Positions 42,541-53,999 of a stretch of 64,000 bases of DNA are shown here, piece by piece. The notes below the pieces were generated by a model. That model did no database searches. It was given only the letters and a program-made list of their open reading frames with translations, and was not told the origin of the DNA. A program made the position numbers and the translations under genes. The stretch spans positions 1-64,000 of the forward strand of contig CACRXP010000608.1 in assembly GCA_902702965.1 (NCBI GenBank), read 5' to 3'. The stretch comes from Spirometra erinaceieuropaei. Taxonomy: Eukaryota; Platyhelminthes; Cestoda; Diphyllobothriidea; Diphyllobothriidae. Within the stretch, counting starts at the first letter, position 1; every line of letters begins with the position of its first letter.

Positions 42541-43070
42541 TTTTATCTTATGAAGGCTTTCTGAAAACAAGGGTTTCCTGGACTCTTCCCTCACATTCAA
42601 TTTCAGGGGTTTTCTCGTGCTTCGCCCGCAGATCACAATTTTTCCAAAACCTTATGACTTGGAATTTGTTGGCATCATTACCACAAGTATCGTATACGAA
42701 AGGGAAAATCGTAGGCGGACAAACTTTTCCCACTTTATATAGTAAGATTTCTAAATTATGCCCTACATCTGGCCGCTCACTGGCCATTCCTGTAAAACTG
42801 CCTCCATTTTATCAAGCTACACTGTGTTAACTTTATTTGGATAGTTTCTCTGGACGCTTATAAATAAAACGGGTAAAGCAAACCACTAGAATGACACGCA
42901 GGTTTCAATATATTTTTTCGTGACTGATCGCGCTTTGCTTCTTTGCTGTGCTGGAGTTTGGGACAACAGTCGTGCACGTACACCGTTCACGATAGTACTG
43001 AGCACGAGACAGGGTCTTAAAAATTTGGCTGCACAGCTTCTCACATATAATAGCTGGTGAGTATGCTCGA
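42541..43070. other. No gene recognised between PLE and gypsy element
   Basis: The frames here show no known motif. Part may belong to the gypsy element's lost 5' end (LTR and leader). Confidence 0.4.
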
Positions 43071-43079
43071 TTTATGCAT

Positions 43080-43505
43080 ACACTGCGGCAGCAGCTGAGG
43101 CTGACGGATGCTTTCACCGCCAAACTATCTAACCCATCTAGGGGTCAGTCGAGTTCGGCTGGTGGTTTATAATCCGTTGGTCACATTGTCATCAACATCA
43201 ATGAGTTCCTGTATGACATGCAGGCCTATATCCCCATTGATTCCTGGTACACGAGATACGAGGACTTGTCTTCTGCTGATTTAGCTGCTGCCTAAAATGA
43301 CGCATGCAATGTCCGACTTCTGTTCCACAAAGTGGATTCTGTCGGAAACTAACGTCAGGCCAACTTTATACTCCACAGAATTCACGAGAAACCCCTTTTG
43401 CGGACACGTTTAAGAAGTTGTCGCAGACTCGAGATGAACAATCATCACTGTTCAAGCCTGATTCCGGTGCCTTTCATTGTGCAAACAGTATGCGGGTATT
43501 TTAAA
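43080..43505 (+). pseudogene. Ty3/gypsy element: gag remnant
   Basis: Pieces in changing frames read LRLTDAFTAKLSNPS, then IDSWYTRYEDLSSADLAAA, NDACNVRLLFHKV and ETPFADTFKKLSQTRDEQSS LFKPDSG. The W-Y-x-R-Y-E and E-Q-S-S-L-F patterns are typical of gag proteins of flatworm gypsy (CsRn1-like) elements, where they lie before a zinc knuckle. At least one stop and two frameshifts are present. The position just upstream of a retropepsin and reverse transcriptase supports the call. Confidence 0.65.
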
Positions 43506-43791
43506 TCCTGAGTGTGGTCGTTTGCAACGCGGTTCTCTCGCAAAAGACCACTTTAAATGCCCCATGTTCATCCGCGGTTCCCAATCTCCCAGGGGTGTTG
43601 ACGTCCAAGAAAACGTCCCTTGTTCCAAGTACAACTGAACAGTTTAGTTACGTGCCTAGAGCTGGTTGCGAAGTGACAAAAACTGATTAATCTCAAGAAT
43701 GATGATGTCGTGATCCAGAATGCTCCCACACTCTGCTCAATCCATACGGTCGTGACAGCCAAAGGGCGTCCTGCTACGTAACCCAAGCAAG

Positions 43792-43905
43792 TGTCCGAAG
43801 CGAGATCATCGCCATCTCCTTATTGACACTGGGGCGTATAGCATTTCCGCCGCGATTGCACCTTCTTTCTGCATCCCTCTTCGTCTGGACTGCTCCGATC
43901 ATTGA
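43792..43905 (+). pseudogene. Ty3/gypsy element: retropepsin remnant
   Basis: A 37-codon frame reads HRHLLIDTGAYSISAAIAP before a stop. L-L-I-D-T-G-A is the active-site motif of retroviral-type aspartic proteases, and the hydrophobic approach with small residues after DTG is normal. The flap and C-terminal Ile-Gly-Arg part are lost to frameshift. Confidence 0.75.
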
Positions 43906-43974
43906 GCTTATGGACCGAATGGCTAGACCCCTATTCATGCTATCTTGTGCACCAGTTTCAGTGGAACGCTGACG

Positions 43975-44538
43975 CCTAACTGCTATCCACTGCCAGTCCC
44001 CGCTAATCTATTCAACCTGCTGAATGGTGGCACTTGCTTCGTCAAGTTGGATCTGACTGATGCGTATTAGCTGATCGAGGTCGGTCAAGAGTCATGCGGA
44101 TAGCTGACGATAAACACTCGCCGCTGTATGTCCCAATTAACCAGGCTGCCATTTGGTGTCAAGACTGCCCTGGCTCTATTCCAAAAAATGATGAATACAA
44201 TGCTTTCCGTTATTTCGGACACGGTTGGGTCCCTGGACGATATCATTATTGTGGGTCACGCGCCCGCTGAACTTGAAGAGCAAATGTGCACAATACTCGA
44301 ACGCATGCAGGGATATGGCTTCCACTTGAAGGCTGACAAATGCCAGTTATTCCTCGAGTCGACCAAATACCTCAGACTCAGTTCTGACGTAACTGTTCGC
44401 CACCCCGATGCCGAAAATATCATTGTCATCAAAGGAATGTCTGCACCTAGTCATTTATCACAACTTCGTTTGTTCTTTGACCCAGCAAAGTATCACAACG
44501 TCTTTCTGCATTCGCTGCACCGTTCAGTTGTCCATTGA
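43975..44538 (+). pseudogene. Ty3/gypsy element: reverse transcriptase
   Basis: One frame runs through with two in-frame stops (after DLTDAY and after a Cys-Gly). It reads [71 protein letters not shown] and LESTKYL. The order matches gypsy RT motifs: the first catalytic Asp, L-P-F-G-x-x-x-A-P-x-x-F-Q, Y-x-D-D, and K-C-x-F. The usual Tyr of Y-x-D-D is Ser here while both Asp remain. Reading starts before the first Met, since gypsy RT is processed from a polyprotein. Confidence 0.9.
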
Positions 44539-44600
44539 AGAAGGATGCTCCCTGGTGCAGATCATCCAACTGTTAAAGTGTCTTTGTCCGGCTAAAGGCG

Positions 44601-44816
44601 ATGCTGAGTTCGGATCCGGTGCTGAAGCATTATGACCCAGCACTGCCGATCGTCGTTGTTGCAGACGCTCCCGCCCAGGAAGTTGGTGCTGTCATTGCGC
44701 ATACTCTTCCCGACGGATCCCAGAAGACGTCCATGTGCTCATCTCATGAGTCAACCCCAGCAGAGAAGAACCGAGCTATCTTGCCAGCTAGTAACCTTCT
44801 AAACCACGACCCCTAG
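44601..44816 (+). pseudogene. Ty3/gypsy element: RNase H start
   Basis: The frame is shifted from the RT. It reads SSDPVLKHYDPALPIVVVAD (DPALPI preceding the catalytic Asp), APAQEVGAVIAHTLPDGSQK and STPAEKN. This is the standard beginning of gypsy RNase H, with V-x-x-D-A-x-x-x-G-x-G-A, T-P-A-E-x-N and the expected spacing to RT. The second Gly-rich position is altered (QEVGA). The frame ends at 44,814. An integrase was not recognised further downstream. Confidence 0.85.
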
Positions 44817-45980
44817 CACGTAGTGATAGACTCAAGCGTGTCAGATTTATTATTTGTGAGCCATGCGCTTCGGTTCTACCTCTCCCGTACATGCGCCAGT
44901 CGGGTGGTGTTATTGGGTGCAGTCAGTAGCGAGGCGGGAAATCCTACGTCTGGGAGGTGTCACACGCACCTACAGTGGTAAATGCCGTGTCAGGCTACAC
45001 ACCGAAAGGTCAGCGAGGCTGGCTGGATGTCGAGGCCTGCTGTACGAAGCACCGCTTCGATTTTTTTGCGTTGGACCCCTTCGGAAGGTTGTGCGCATGA
45101 CTTAGTGCATTTGAGGACAATGCTACTGGGGTCACTCCAACTGCCCCAAGTGTAGGTCTAGTATGCTGACAAAAAGCCAGCCATGAGCATGGTCGATTCT
45201 CTTACCTAAAAGTGACGAGTGAGAATGGCTCATTTAAACAACTGCACGTTGAAGAACAAAATATCTCGCTTTTGCGTTATAAGACACTTGCTAGACTGGG
45301 ACTACGCTGGTGACTCCATATTAGCTTCCGCAGTCCCCATTTGTGGGTGAACAGCCCACGCACTAAATTGTGTGGAAACAGCCTGCACACTAAGGGTCAA
45401 ATCGGACCTACGCAAAAGCTGGCCTATGATGAAAATTTGGCGTTATCATGGCAGTTAATGGCGCCTGCCTTCGCTCCACACATGCTTTCCTCTCTAACCA
45501 TTTATGTTCCAGATGTTGTATCATCATTCTGATTGAGTTCTCACCTGTGACCTTGCTGTTATTTCTCATCGACTTTTCAAATTAATTCAAGGGTTCTTGT
45601 ACCTGTGGATGTGTGTTCTTAAGCAGCAGGACGTAGGTGCTGAGCTGTTGCGTAAGGTTTTGATGTAAGAATATTCAACATTTTGCTTATTCTTTAGACT
45701 CGTTTCAGGGTTTCGATTTTGGTCGCCCGCGCCTCCTGGTCGAAACCGGCAAACGGACACTACCTTTGGTGCACAGTGACGGTGTGTTGAAAATGGGAGT
45801 GGGAGCCATGACCCCACTACCGCCTGCTCAAAAATCATGACCTGGCTCTCGGACAGGTATTGGTGGGGGATAAGGCTCATATCTCCGCAAGAGTGGGAGA
45901 AAAAGAATTTGACTGAGGCCATTGTAAACTTAATTAATCTTGACTTAATTATTATCTTATCATGGGCACTGCAGTTAGAA
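44817..45980. other. Unclassified; may include the gypsy 3' part
   Basis: No integrase HHCC or DDE motif was found. A GC-rich patch at 44,870-45,100 and a frame at 45,922-45,587 (minus) have no recognised family. Confidence 0.4.
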
Positions 45981-45984
45981 GATG

Positions 45985-46110
45985 GTGGATTGATAGCTTA
46001 ATGGTATGATGTTGGATTTGGAAAACGATAATTCCCTTCGATGCCACCTCTGATAGATGAAGCCTCCATCAGGCTAACAATGGAGGATCTGGGATCTAAC
46101 GGAGGAGGAA
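45985..46110 (+). repeat. tRNA-derived SINE, third family
   Basis: The head GATAGCTTAATGGTATGATG has an A-box form and CCTTCGATGCCACC follows at B-box distance. Downstream there is a small inverted repeat GCCTCCATC/ GATGGAGG-like sequence. It is unrelated to the other two tRNA-headed families. Confidence 0.55.
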
Positions 46111-46499
46111 GCTGTCGGAAAGACCACAACAAGAAGGAGTCACTGCTGCTTCATCCTCAAGCCTGAGAATAATAGGGTTAGCCCGTCAGTTGGCAGGCCT
46201 CCGAACCACGCTTCTTGGCGCGTCAAATTTATTGTGGCGAAGAAAGTAAGCGCTTGGCAGGCGCGAGGAGGGAACGCGCGGGCAGCTCGACCTCACCATA
46301 TCTTTCGTCCCCCTATTGTGTACCGGTGGCATGCCGGGGGTAATGTGACCTGGAAGTGTGATCGACCTCAGCACCCTGGCATGGCAGAACATCTTCAGTT
46401 GAGGGCATTTCGACCGTCGCAATCGCTAACGTCCACCTCATGACCCACAGAGTGGGCGCAGCATCTATGACTAGAGCCTGAGTTAGTTTGTGTGAAGCA

Positions 46500-46650
46500 C
46501 AATTACGAAGCATCTGTGAAGAAGAAGAAGAGTCGAACACCGGAACACTTTGTTTATTGTCCTGAGCTTTCAGACTCGTACAGGAGTCCATCGTCAGAGG
46601 TAGTAGCAGCAATAGGACAAGCGACAGGTATAAGGCGTGTAGGCCAATCA
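46500..46650 (-). repeat. Penelope-like element terminal repeat (third family)
   Basis: On the minus strand it contains the hammerhead, then AATAAACAAAGTGTTCCGG and a TTC run (TCTTCTTCTTCTTCAC), the same plan as the 42.4 kb pLTR. No endonuclease sequence was recognised next to it on the minus strand. Confidence 0.65.
46560..46600 (-). ncRNA. Hammerhead ribozyme motif in PLE end (complete core)
   Basis: ACCT, core CTGACGA (46,597-46,591), stem II GACTC/GAGTC with loop CTGTAC (five perfect pairs), GAAA (46,571-46,568), GCTC and AGGA. Stem III is the palindrome AGCT, the triplet is GCTC with U before C, and three base pairs of stem I can form. All conserved bases are present, with one extra T before GAAA. 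Confidence 0.78.
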
Positions 46651-48214
46651 TCGACCGACGGCGCAAGACTAGAGGTGACTACGCAGGGCTCTGTATGCCG
46701 GCGCCAGATCGATAAATCGATTGATCGAGTTCTCATCCGAGGCTCAGACTTCAATCAATTCTCGGCCTGTTTTGTTTCCGGCGTTTCCGGTGTTCAACTC
46801 TTCTTCTTCACCTATGCATACACCTGGGACTCAAAATTTCGCCTTCATTCACGAAGCATCTATCACACTCTCTCTTCCCTCATCCATCTTGTTCTGATGA
46901 TAAGAGAATTCCAAGGCGACCAGAGGCCGGGTGCCGTGGAACGAGAAAAGTGGCGGACAAGGCGAAACGCTCCATCTACGCGTGCTGTGCACAACCCAGC
47001 ACTAGCTACCTCAGACCTTCGTAAGGTCAATTCGGATCGGGCAAGTTTGAGGGTGCCTTAGAGGCCACATTGTGAAGGAGCCACTAGTTCTCTAGTCACC
47101 CAAAATATTCATCATCAGAAGCATACAAGCCGTAACTCTTAGCTCATCGCGATAGCTTCAAGTGCGTCTGGTTTATTATAATGGGAAATGCATTGATTTG
47201 CCACAGGGATGGATTCGCGGTGTCGGCCTCATTCCTTCTTACCTCTCCCATGCACCAGTCGACTGTCAATCCTGCCGACCAGCTGGTGATGGGTTTGGGC
47301 GCAGTGGCCAACGCAGCGCGTCTAAAGCCTGCCATTCGCCGGCCTGTATGAGCTCGCGCGAACTCCGCGTACCGATTAATGCGTGCGATGCGGACCAGTC
47401 TGGCGTCCACTTCGGTTCAACGTATCTGCAGCGCAGCCCATTTTTGGGGAGGGGGGGGGAGTGGACAGCGGACATCTTCACCTGGTACGTGCCACATGCA
47501 TGCGTAGCTCTGCTGAGCTCCAGCGCAAAAGTCCAGCCCGCTTTGGAGCCGTTGAAAAACAATGAATCACCTTCACTGACATCCGCATTAACGAATGGAT
47601 AATGCTGCAGTTAAAAGCTAACATACCGCATCACGCGAATGCATCCGAGGCTACGGCCCCTGTCTATCGTTTCCGTATACTTCCCCAACGAGGCACCCAT
47701 TTGAGGAATAAGGACAATATTTCGGTCTCTCGAAGCAAAATCAAGATATAAACAAAGTAGTCATTACGCAGGCTATGTTAAGCACGCAAAACGTTTGACA
47801 AAGTTTTAACTTGCCAACTGCTTGCTCCGGTCTTCAGACACCTGTCCTTGTGGATAATTTCTTGCCGGTGCCTGCATAATCTGAAGCCGACGTGTAACGA
47901 CCGGACAATGTTATAAATTAGACGAATCACCATTTATCTGAGACAGCAGGCAGACAATAAAAACTCTGACAGGCCGTTTTTAAAAAATCGTCAACTTTTC
48001 AGGTGATGAGTATACACCTTTCGAGAGCCGCATACTAACAAAGACTCACCTTCATTGGTTTCTACTCCTCTACCTTTCTGGCGAATCCTTTTGCTGGCTA
48101 GTGATAACTTGAGCCATTAGGACCTCGCTTCAGGCGTTCCGCGGCCGAAGGCGACCGTAGCATTGTTTACAGTCTAGTTCATAGTACTGATAACTCTACT
48201 GAGCCCATAGGGGT
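46651..48214. other. No gene recognised
   Basis: GC-rich patch at 47,160-47,600 with overlapping frames on both strands and a G run near 47,450. No known family. Confidence 0.4.
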
Positions 48215-48216
48215 TT

Positions 48217-48550
48217 TCAAGTAGGATTTTTCAGAACTGATCTCCTGGATGAGGCCCAAATGTGGCTGAAATCGTATGCATTTAAAATTGAGATTAAGAG
48301 GCCCAGTATACTAGTCCGGCCGAATTTGTTGTCCATTGTCTAAGACAGTGCGACATAACAGAGTCCATCGGAACTTAAATGGCTGTCTAAGTTAATGCAC
48401 CCGATCGACTTTTCGTAATTTTGCTGCATTGAGTGTTCGTCGTCACTTGTCTGGTTTGGCATCGGCGGAGTGACATACCTACCTGATTCACTGCCCCACC
48501 GGCGGAGCGTCATGTTATTTGTGACTTGAATCGTCCGATTTCCTGTAAGA
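48217..48550 (+). repeat. Long terminal inverted repeat, left
   Basis: About 330 bases that recur inverted at 49,428-49,757. Matching words include GAGGCCCAAATGTGGCTGAA, AGTCGATCGGG-type sequence, AGTGTTCGTCGTCACTTGTC and CGGCGGAGTGACATACCTAC. Confidence 0.85.
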
Positions 48551-49427
48551 CACAGAACCTCAATATTTCGAATAAAATTCTGACGGAAAACACAGCCTTT
48601 CCTTCATGAAATGTTGACTGGATTTCTGACATCAATTTTTCGAAGTAGCTGTCTACATTTCGTAGGCAGGTCATGGCGCCGACTTCGTGGTTAAACGGAT
48701 AATGATGCAGTCGGTAAGAAGACAGGCCGAGGGCTGCTTGAGACTTGGACCGCTGCTGATAGAAATTCCAAGAATCAGAATACCAATCTTCGTTTTCGTA
48801 TCACGCTCTGTGCGCTTACTGCCCAGCGGTGGGACATCATTCGCAGCCAAGGGTGCACACGATCGAGGTGCAACGAAAAATTGTAAAAAAACTGCGAATT
48901 CCTCACAGCTCCTTCACTGTGTCTGCTGATAGACTGTCGCAACGGCTGGAAATCTCAGACTAAAACACTGCCTGTTCGGATTCGTCTCTGTAATGGATCG
49001 ACAAAGAACAGCATTGTCAGTATGCAAATGAGATCATATCCACCTACCTTACTGGGTACTAGACTTCACTAAATCAAATAATCGATAGTGCTGTTGGGTA
49101 TTGTAGCAAGTTTCGCCACTTGTACTTCTGATGCGGCTGACAATAATGTCGATTAATAAAAAAATAAACTAGTTTATAGACACGACATGGAGATTAAACC
49201 GAAATTCTCAAGTCGTGGCGCATACTGGGCAGACTAGTTATACGCTCGGTTTCCGAGGAGTGGTCATTGTAGACGAATGCAGTTTCAAGGCTGAACTACC
49301 ACCTCCCAACCCCAGATGAGCGGCCGTTAAGTGAAAGTTCCTTTATCCAGCACACAAACCTTCAAATGTTGGCTTCCGCTCTGTTACCTGCATGGGAACC
49401 AGCATTGGTTGATTGCGCCAGCTCGAC
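48551..49427. other. Interior of the inverted-repeat element
   Basis: About 880 bases with an 80-codon plus-strand frame at 48,687-48,929 and no recognised transposase. The element is probably non-autonomous. Confidence 0.55.
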
Positions 49428-49757
49428 AGGAAGTCAGACAAGTCAAGTCACAAATTCCATTCCACTCCGCCGGTAGGATGGTGGATCAGGTAGGTATGTT
49501 ACTCCGCCGATGCCACACCAGAAAAGTGACGACGAACACTCAATGAAGTGAAATTACAAAAAAGTCGATCGGGCGCATTAACTTAGACAACTATTTCAAG
49601 TTCAGATGGACTGTGTTATGTAGCACTATCTTAGACAATGGACAACACATTCGACCGGATTAATATACTGGGCCTCCTAATCTCAGTTTTAAATGCATAC
49701 AATTTCAGCGACATTTGGGCCTCATCCAGGAAATCAGTTCTGAAAAATCTTATTTGA
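49428..49757 (-). repeat. Long terminal inverted repeat, right
   Basis: Inverse of 48,217-48,550, with scattered substitutions and small indels. Outer ends read TTCAAGTAGGATTTTT on the left and AAAAATCTTATTTGAA on the right. Confidence 0.85.
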
Positions 49758-49879
49758 AGGCCCTGATGCTGATGGAGCAATTATTCGTGCTGATGCTAGA
49801 GGAGTGTTCGGCTTACAATTCGGTTTGTTAGTTGTGACGCTGTCGTGAAAACATATATAACAGAAGAGATTCATGCGTT

Positions 49880-50700
49880 GGGTCAGAATGTTTGAGTGCA
49901 TTGTGGGCATATAAGGCTTGCGTGACGACTGCATGGCGGGTCTCCGATCGATGGATTCGGAAGTGGCCGACTAGACTGATGCGTGATTCACATGTTCAGT
50001 CACAATGACGACGGGTCGGAATCTAGTTCATATTACTCATGTTAGAGACAATATTGACGATGTTTTGCAGGAATGCGTGGACGTCCAGACTGAAGTTGCT
50101 GATGGCAGCAGTAGTGATGATGTGCTGTGAAATGGTAGGTGAACTGGACTTACTGACACTGCGCTGTACCCGCAGATGTCCACCGAGACTGATCCGCGTT
50201 CGAACCACCTGTTGACAGTTTTTATAGGATATCAGGATTTGGGTGCTGCCACAATTAGTCCGTAACAGTTGAGCCTTGCAGGTCTTTTCGTTTGCCTTAG
50301 TAGCGGTTATTCGATCGACTTCGAAGATGATTGCTCCAATGTAGGCGATAGTGTGTCCCACCTATCGACCGTGAATGAGGTCCTCCCAAGTCTCTGGATT
50401 GATTTACAGGTTCTTAAGGAAAGTCTTTAAGATGTCCTTGTAAAGACTTCCTCCTTATCTGCGACCATCCGTAGCTACTTCGTCTCGGAATAGCCGCCTG
50501 GGCAGGTGCATACTATCCATTCCTACGACATGGCAGCTCCATCGCAGCTGCATCTGTCCTAGCATGGTGTGGATAACGAATAAGCTGGTTATTTCCAGGA
50601 TCTCAGGGGCTAGGATACTGTTCTTCCACTTCGTCTTCAGTATTATTCAGAGGCAGGTGAAATGAAAATGCTCTAGCTTTCACGTTTTGCTCGCATGGGT
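49880..50700 (-). pseudogene. LINE polyprotein C-terminus (post-RT region with zinc finger)
   Basis: The minus strand, in shifting frames, follows the C-terminal part of an endonuclease/reverse-transcriptase LINE. It begins with a segment like L-R-W-x-G-H-V-x-R-M (about 50,560), passes QSIQRLGRTSF TVDR-type sequence near 50,390 and KTCKAQLLRTNCGSTQILIS near 50,290, and reaches VVRTRISLGGHLRVQ near 50,190. The last piece is the second half of the C2H2 finger typical of these elements; its first Cys pair is damaged. The arrangement resembles flatworm RTE/CR1-like elements whose ORF ends in zinc fingers. Many stops are present, so it is inactive. Confidence 0.6.
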
Positions 50701-52690
50701 TTGACAAATACGGCAGTTCGACCACCGTTGCCGACGACGTCTACTGTGTGCACCACAGCAAGGTGAGGACAGGCACCCAGCCAAACACTGGGCGTCAGAA
50801 TTCTGAAGACAACACAAAAATCCTCAAGGAGATAGTACAGTCGCAGCGTTCGGTTACTTCATGTGCGTTACTCTGTCTTGACTGTGTGAGTGTTGCGTAT
50901 TACAGGAAGGCCCGCACCGCAGTTCACGGGAAATACACCGAAGATTAACCCCTTTCGAACTTCCGCGACTGACAGACATTTGAAGGCGCGTGCACGGGCG
51001 TGTTCTCGGTAGGTTTCGACTAGGCATGTCTGTGTGTCGAGGGTTACAAGCATAGCCTTTGATGGTCCTATCCAAGTGCATTTGAGGATACAAATGCAAT
51101 TATATACGTTCAGCATGAAATTTAGTCATTTATCAAGTTTACAGAAACACCCTGCATCAAAGGCGTTATATATGAGATGAGATCAGAAAGTGAAATATAT
51201 GACTGGTCGTAGATAGTCCTGAATTTATAGACGTCGCTTATCGAAAATCAAGCAGCTCAACTGCCTTCCGAACAAAAGCATGATACCAAATGTCGGTGCT
51301 TCACCTGGGAGTGATCCTAAATTCTGGAATAAATCTTCGATTCGAAGAGACCGTTTAAGTAGGATTTGCACAGTTAGTTACCGTGCAACATAATCCCACG
51401 ATAGCCCCGTCACATGAGGAAGTCGGTTTTAAAATTATCTTTTTTCGGTCGTCCGCAAAGATTGCAATTTGTAGAAACTTGGGTGTTATGAGTACTTCCG
51501 ATTTATTTTCGACAGTCTTGCCGAGTCAAATTGTATTTTATAGAAGTCATACTTAAAAAATACTCTTTCCGGTTCTTATTTGGTAGCAAATTCCATCTTA
51601 TTCAATTTTTTTCATCTTAGGGAAGAATAATCTTTAGGTTTCTGAGAGCCTTTTTAAATTTCGAAATAATTTTGAGCCCGACGTGCCGTTACACTCGCAC
51701 CAAGGCTATCGAAATCAAAGACTGTAGGTAAGTGTAACGAAGATCATGCTTTTCTACGAACTGTAAAGAAGATGTCATGGTAGTTCAACCGTCGTTGCCG
51801 ACGACGTTCACCGTGTGTTCCGCGGCAAGGTGTAGCCGGTAGGGTGACTTGTGCGGGAATTAGTTTAAAGTGATAGTGGACTTGCACAACATCTGCGCGC
51901 TCCCTCCTCAACGCCCCCCCCCCACAACTGGGTCCGGTGTCAAGACGGAGTCAAGAGGACCGGAGGCGGGAAAGGGCGCAGTTGGATGGCACGACCGGAG
52001 CTCGCACCTTGGCGCTCCATTCCACGCCCCCTGGTCCACACAGGTAACTCCTACCAGAATCCGACATGGCCTCCGAGTTGGTCCAACGCTTCTACCACGT
52101 GACCAGTTTGGGACGCACACACACACGCGACAGTTCAACTGTCGTTATCGACGATGTCTACCGTGCGCTCGCGCGGTGACTTGTGCGTGAGTTGGTTTAT
52201 ATTGGTATCAGACTTGCACAGCATCTACCGCACTCTCCCCTTCTACTCCTCATCTGGACCTGGGTGACACCTGGTCCTGCATGAGCCTGGACCGTCACTC
52301 TTCAAGGCTGGATAAACAAACAGTCTTCGACTGAGAGGCACTGCACATAGAGCACACACATATACTCCTCACATGCGTGAGAGTGTCACAGAACACTTAG
52401 GTAGGGACCGAGGCAGCCTGGCTCTCCGCCCATCAGTCCGCCACTCCACAGAAACACACCGTTGAGCGGACTGCATGGACTGACTTGGGGCGTCAGTCGA
52501 CCACGGCGCAGGGCGCACCGTGATAGTCTCAGACTTGGATCACGTATGCGGCAGGGGGGCCTCATGGAGACGGAGCCGAGACGTACACTTCCCACTTGCG
52601 TGAGAGATAGCAACCGGATACTGTTGGTGAGTGATTATGTTGTGTGGTGTGGGTGTTGGTGGTGGTGGAAGACGTGGTGTGATGTAGCCG
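50701..52690. other. Repeats; three direct copies of a GTTGCCGACGACG motif
   Basis: Near-identical words of about 40 bases occur at 50,716, 51,781 and 52,131 in plus orientation (AGTTCGACCACCGTTGCCGA, AGTTCAACCGTCGTTGCCGA, AGTTCAACTGTCGTTATCGA), each followed by ACGT or ATGTCTACCGTG-like sequence. A C run occurs near 51,918. No gene recognised. Confidence 0.6.
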
Positions 52691-52698
52691 GCGGTTGT

Positions 52699-53090
52699 CT
52701 ACCGCAGGTTATCGTGAATGCGTCTGTGACCTAAAAGGCCGATTCGGTGGGTGAATGTGCGAGGGCAGTGCGGGCAGTTGAGTCGAATGTGTCTGGTGTA
52801 TGTCGCCGCTCCAGGCACTGGTTCGCCGGTCGCTGTGCGATGTGTGTGGTGAATGTATGAGGCCAGTGCGGACACGAAAAGTCGGCGGTGTCAGTGCCGG
52901 TTTCGGTGATGGTCGCGGTGGTGGAGCTGCCGATGGTGGGCGTGCTGGGCGCCGGGGTATGGGTTGGGCTGGGTGTGGTGGATGTGTCGAGACTGCGGAG
53001 AATTCCGCTGTCGTGGCTTCTGGCTGGCTTTGGAGATCCGACTTGTGGTTTCGTTGTAAACCTTGCTGTCCCAGGGTACGCGAAGCTCAT
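52699..53090 (-). pseudogene. LINE C-terminal Thr/Pro-rich linker and C2H2 zinc fingers
   Basis: On the minus strand a Thr/Ser/Pro-rich linker (SLDTSTTPSPTHTPAPSTP and following) leads to SCPHWPHTFTTHI, a finger with its second Cys changed to Trp. After a frameshift comes EPVPGAATYTRHIRLN and an intact finger CPHCPRTFTHRIGLLGHRRI H, then a stop at 52,701. C-x2-C-x12-H-x3-H spacing is correct. This is the usual end of cestode LINE polyproteins. The last finger is preserved although the rest is broken. Confidence 0.7.
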
Positions 53091-53999
53091 TTATTATCAA
53101 GTGAGCCCCACTGACTTTGATACTGTGTTGATTGAAGTCTGCAGTTGACGACGATTGGTGCATGACAACTGTCTTTTTTGTGCCTTAAATGGAGCGACCG
53201 GAGTCCTAGAGGTCAGCACTCCGCTGCATGTCTATTTTCGTTGTGGTATTTAACGCGCAGTAGTTCGCGGGAGTTACCTGTCTAGCTCTTTAAAATGCGT
53301 CTTCAGAATAGTCGATGCAAAGAAAATATGGCTGGAAGTAGCGAATGTATTTGGCTGAACCAGAAGCGTTTCACTTGTACTGACGTTTGACGGGATGGAA
53401 AAGAATTGCTGATAGGTGAGTGAATATCAGAGAAATCCGTCGGGGTAAAAAACATTGGAACGCAATTGGGTGTTCTCAATATGACATTTTTCCAAATAGA
53501 GCGAATGCATTCCTTGCCCAGTTCGTAATTGAGAAAAATCTCTAATTTCTGGATTATTTAACAACACTTGATACCGATTCGTCGGCGGGAGGACAAGCCT
53601 TTCAGCGGAAAACAGAGTTAACATGTATTAACTGCAAGGCCTTGAAGTGGCGTTTTTCACCGCACGGAGCCAAGCACTCATTGGTGGGATCTGGCTTGGT
53701 GCGGAACCATGCTGTCAAGGCCACAGTCATTCAGTCTTCCAACCGCGAGGTCAACCCGTTATGATAAAAGGACAAATAGCCATGGCTGCAAAGCAGTTTT
53801 TACAAAACGCGTGCCCCGGGGTGTCGTCCACCTTGTTTTTTTTCCAAATTTCGAAGACATATAAAAATGCAGCTGATAATGCCATCGAGGTGTAGTAAAT
53901 TTAATTGTGAGAAAGAATAATTGAGAGGGTATACATTATCCTAGCCAGCCCTGTAGACAAAAAGTAGTGTAATACAATCATGTAGACATAAAATCCGAC
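53091..53999. other. No gene recognised
   Basis: Short frames only; the right part adjoins the mariner remnant. Confidence 0.45.

Noticed and set aside
42345..42830. 161-codon frame with a long Ser run
   Set aside because: It runs through the PLE terminal repeat and its TTC tract and continues into unrelated sequence.
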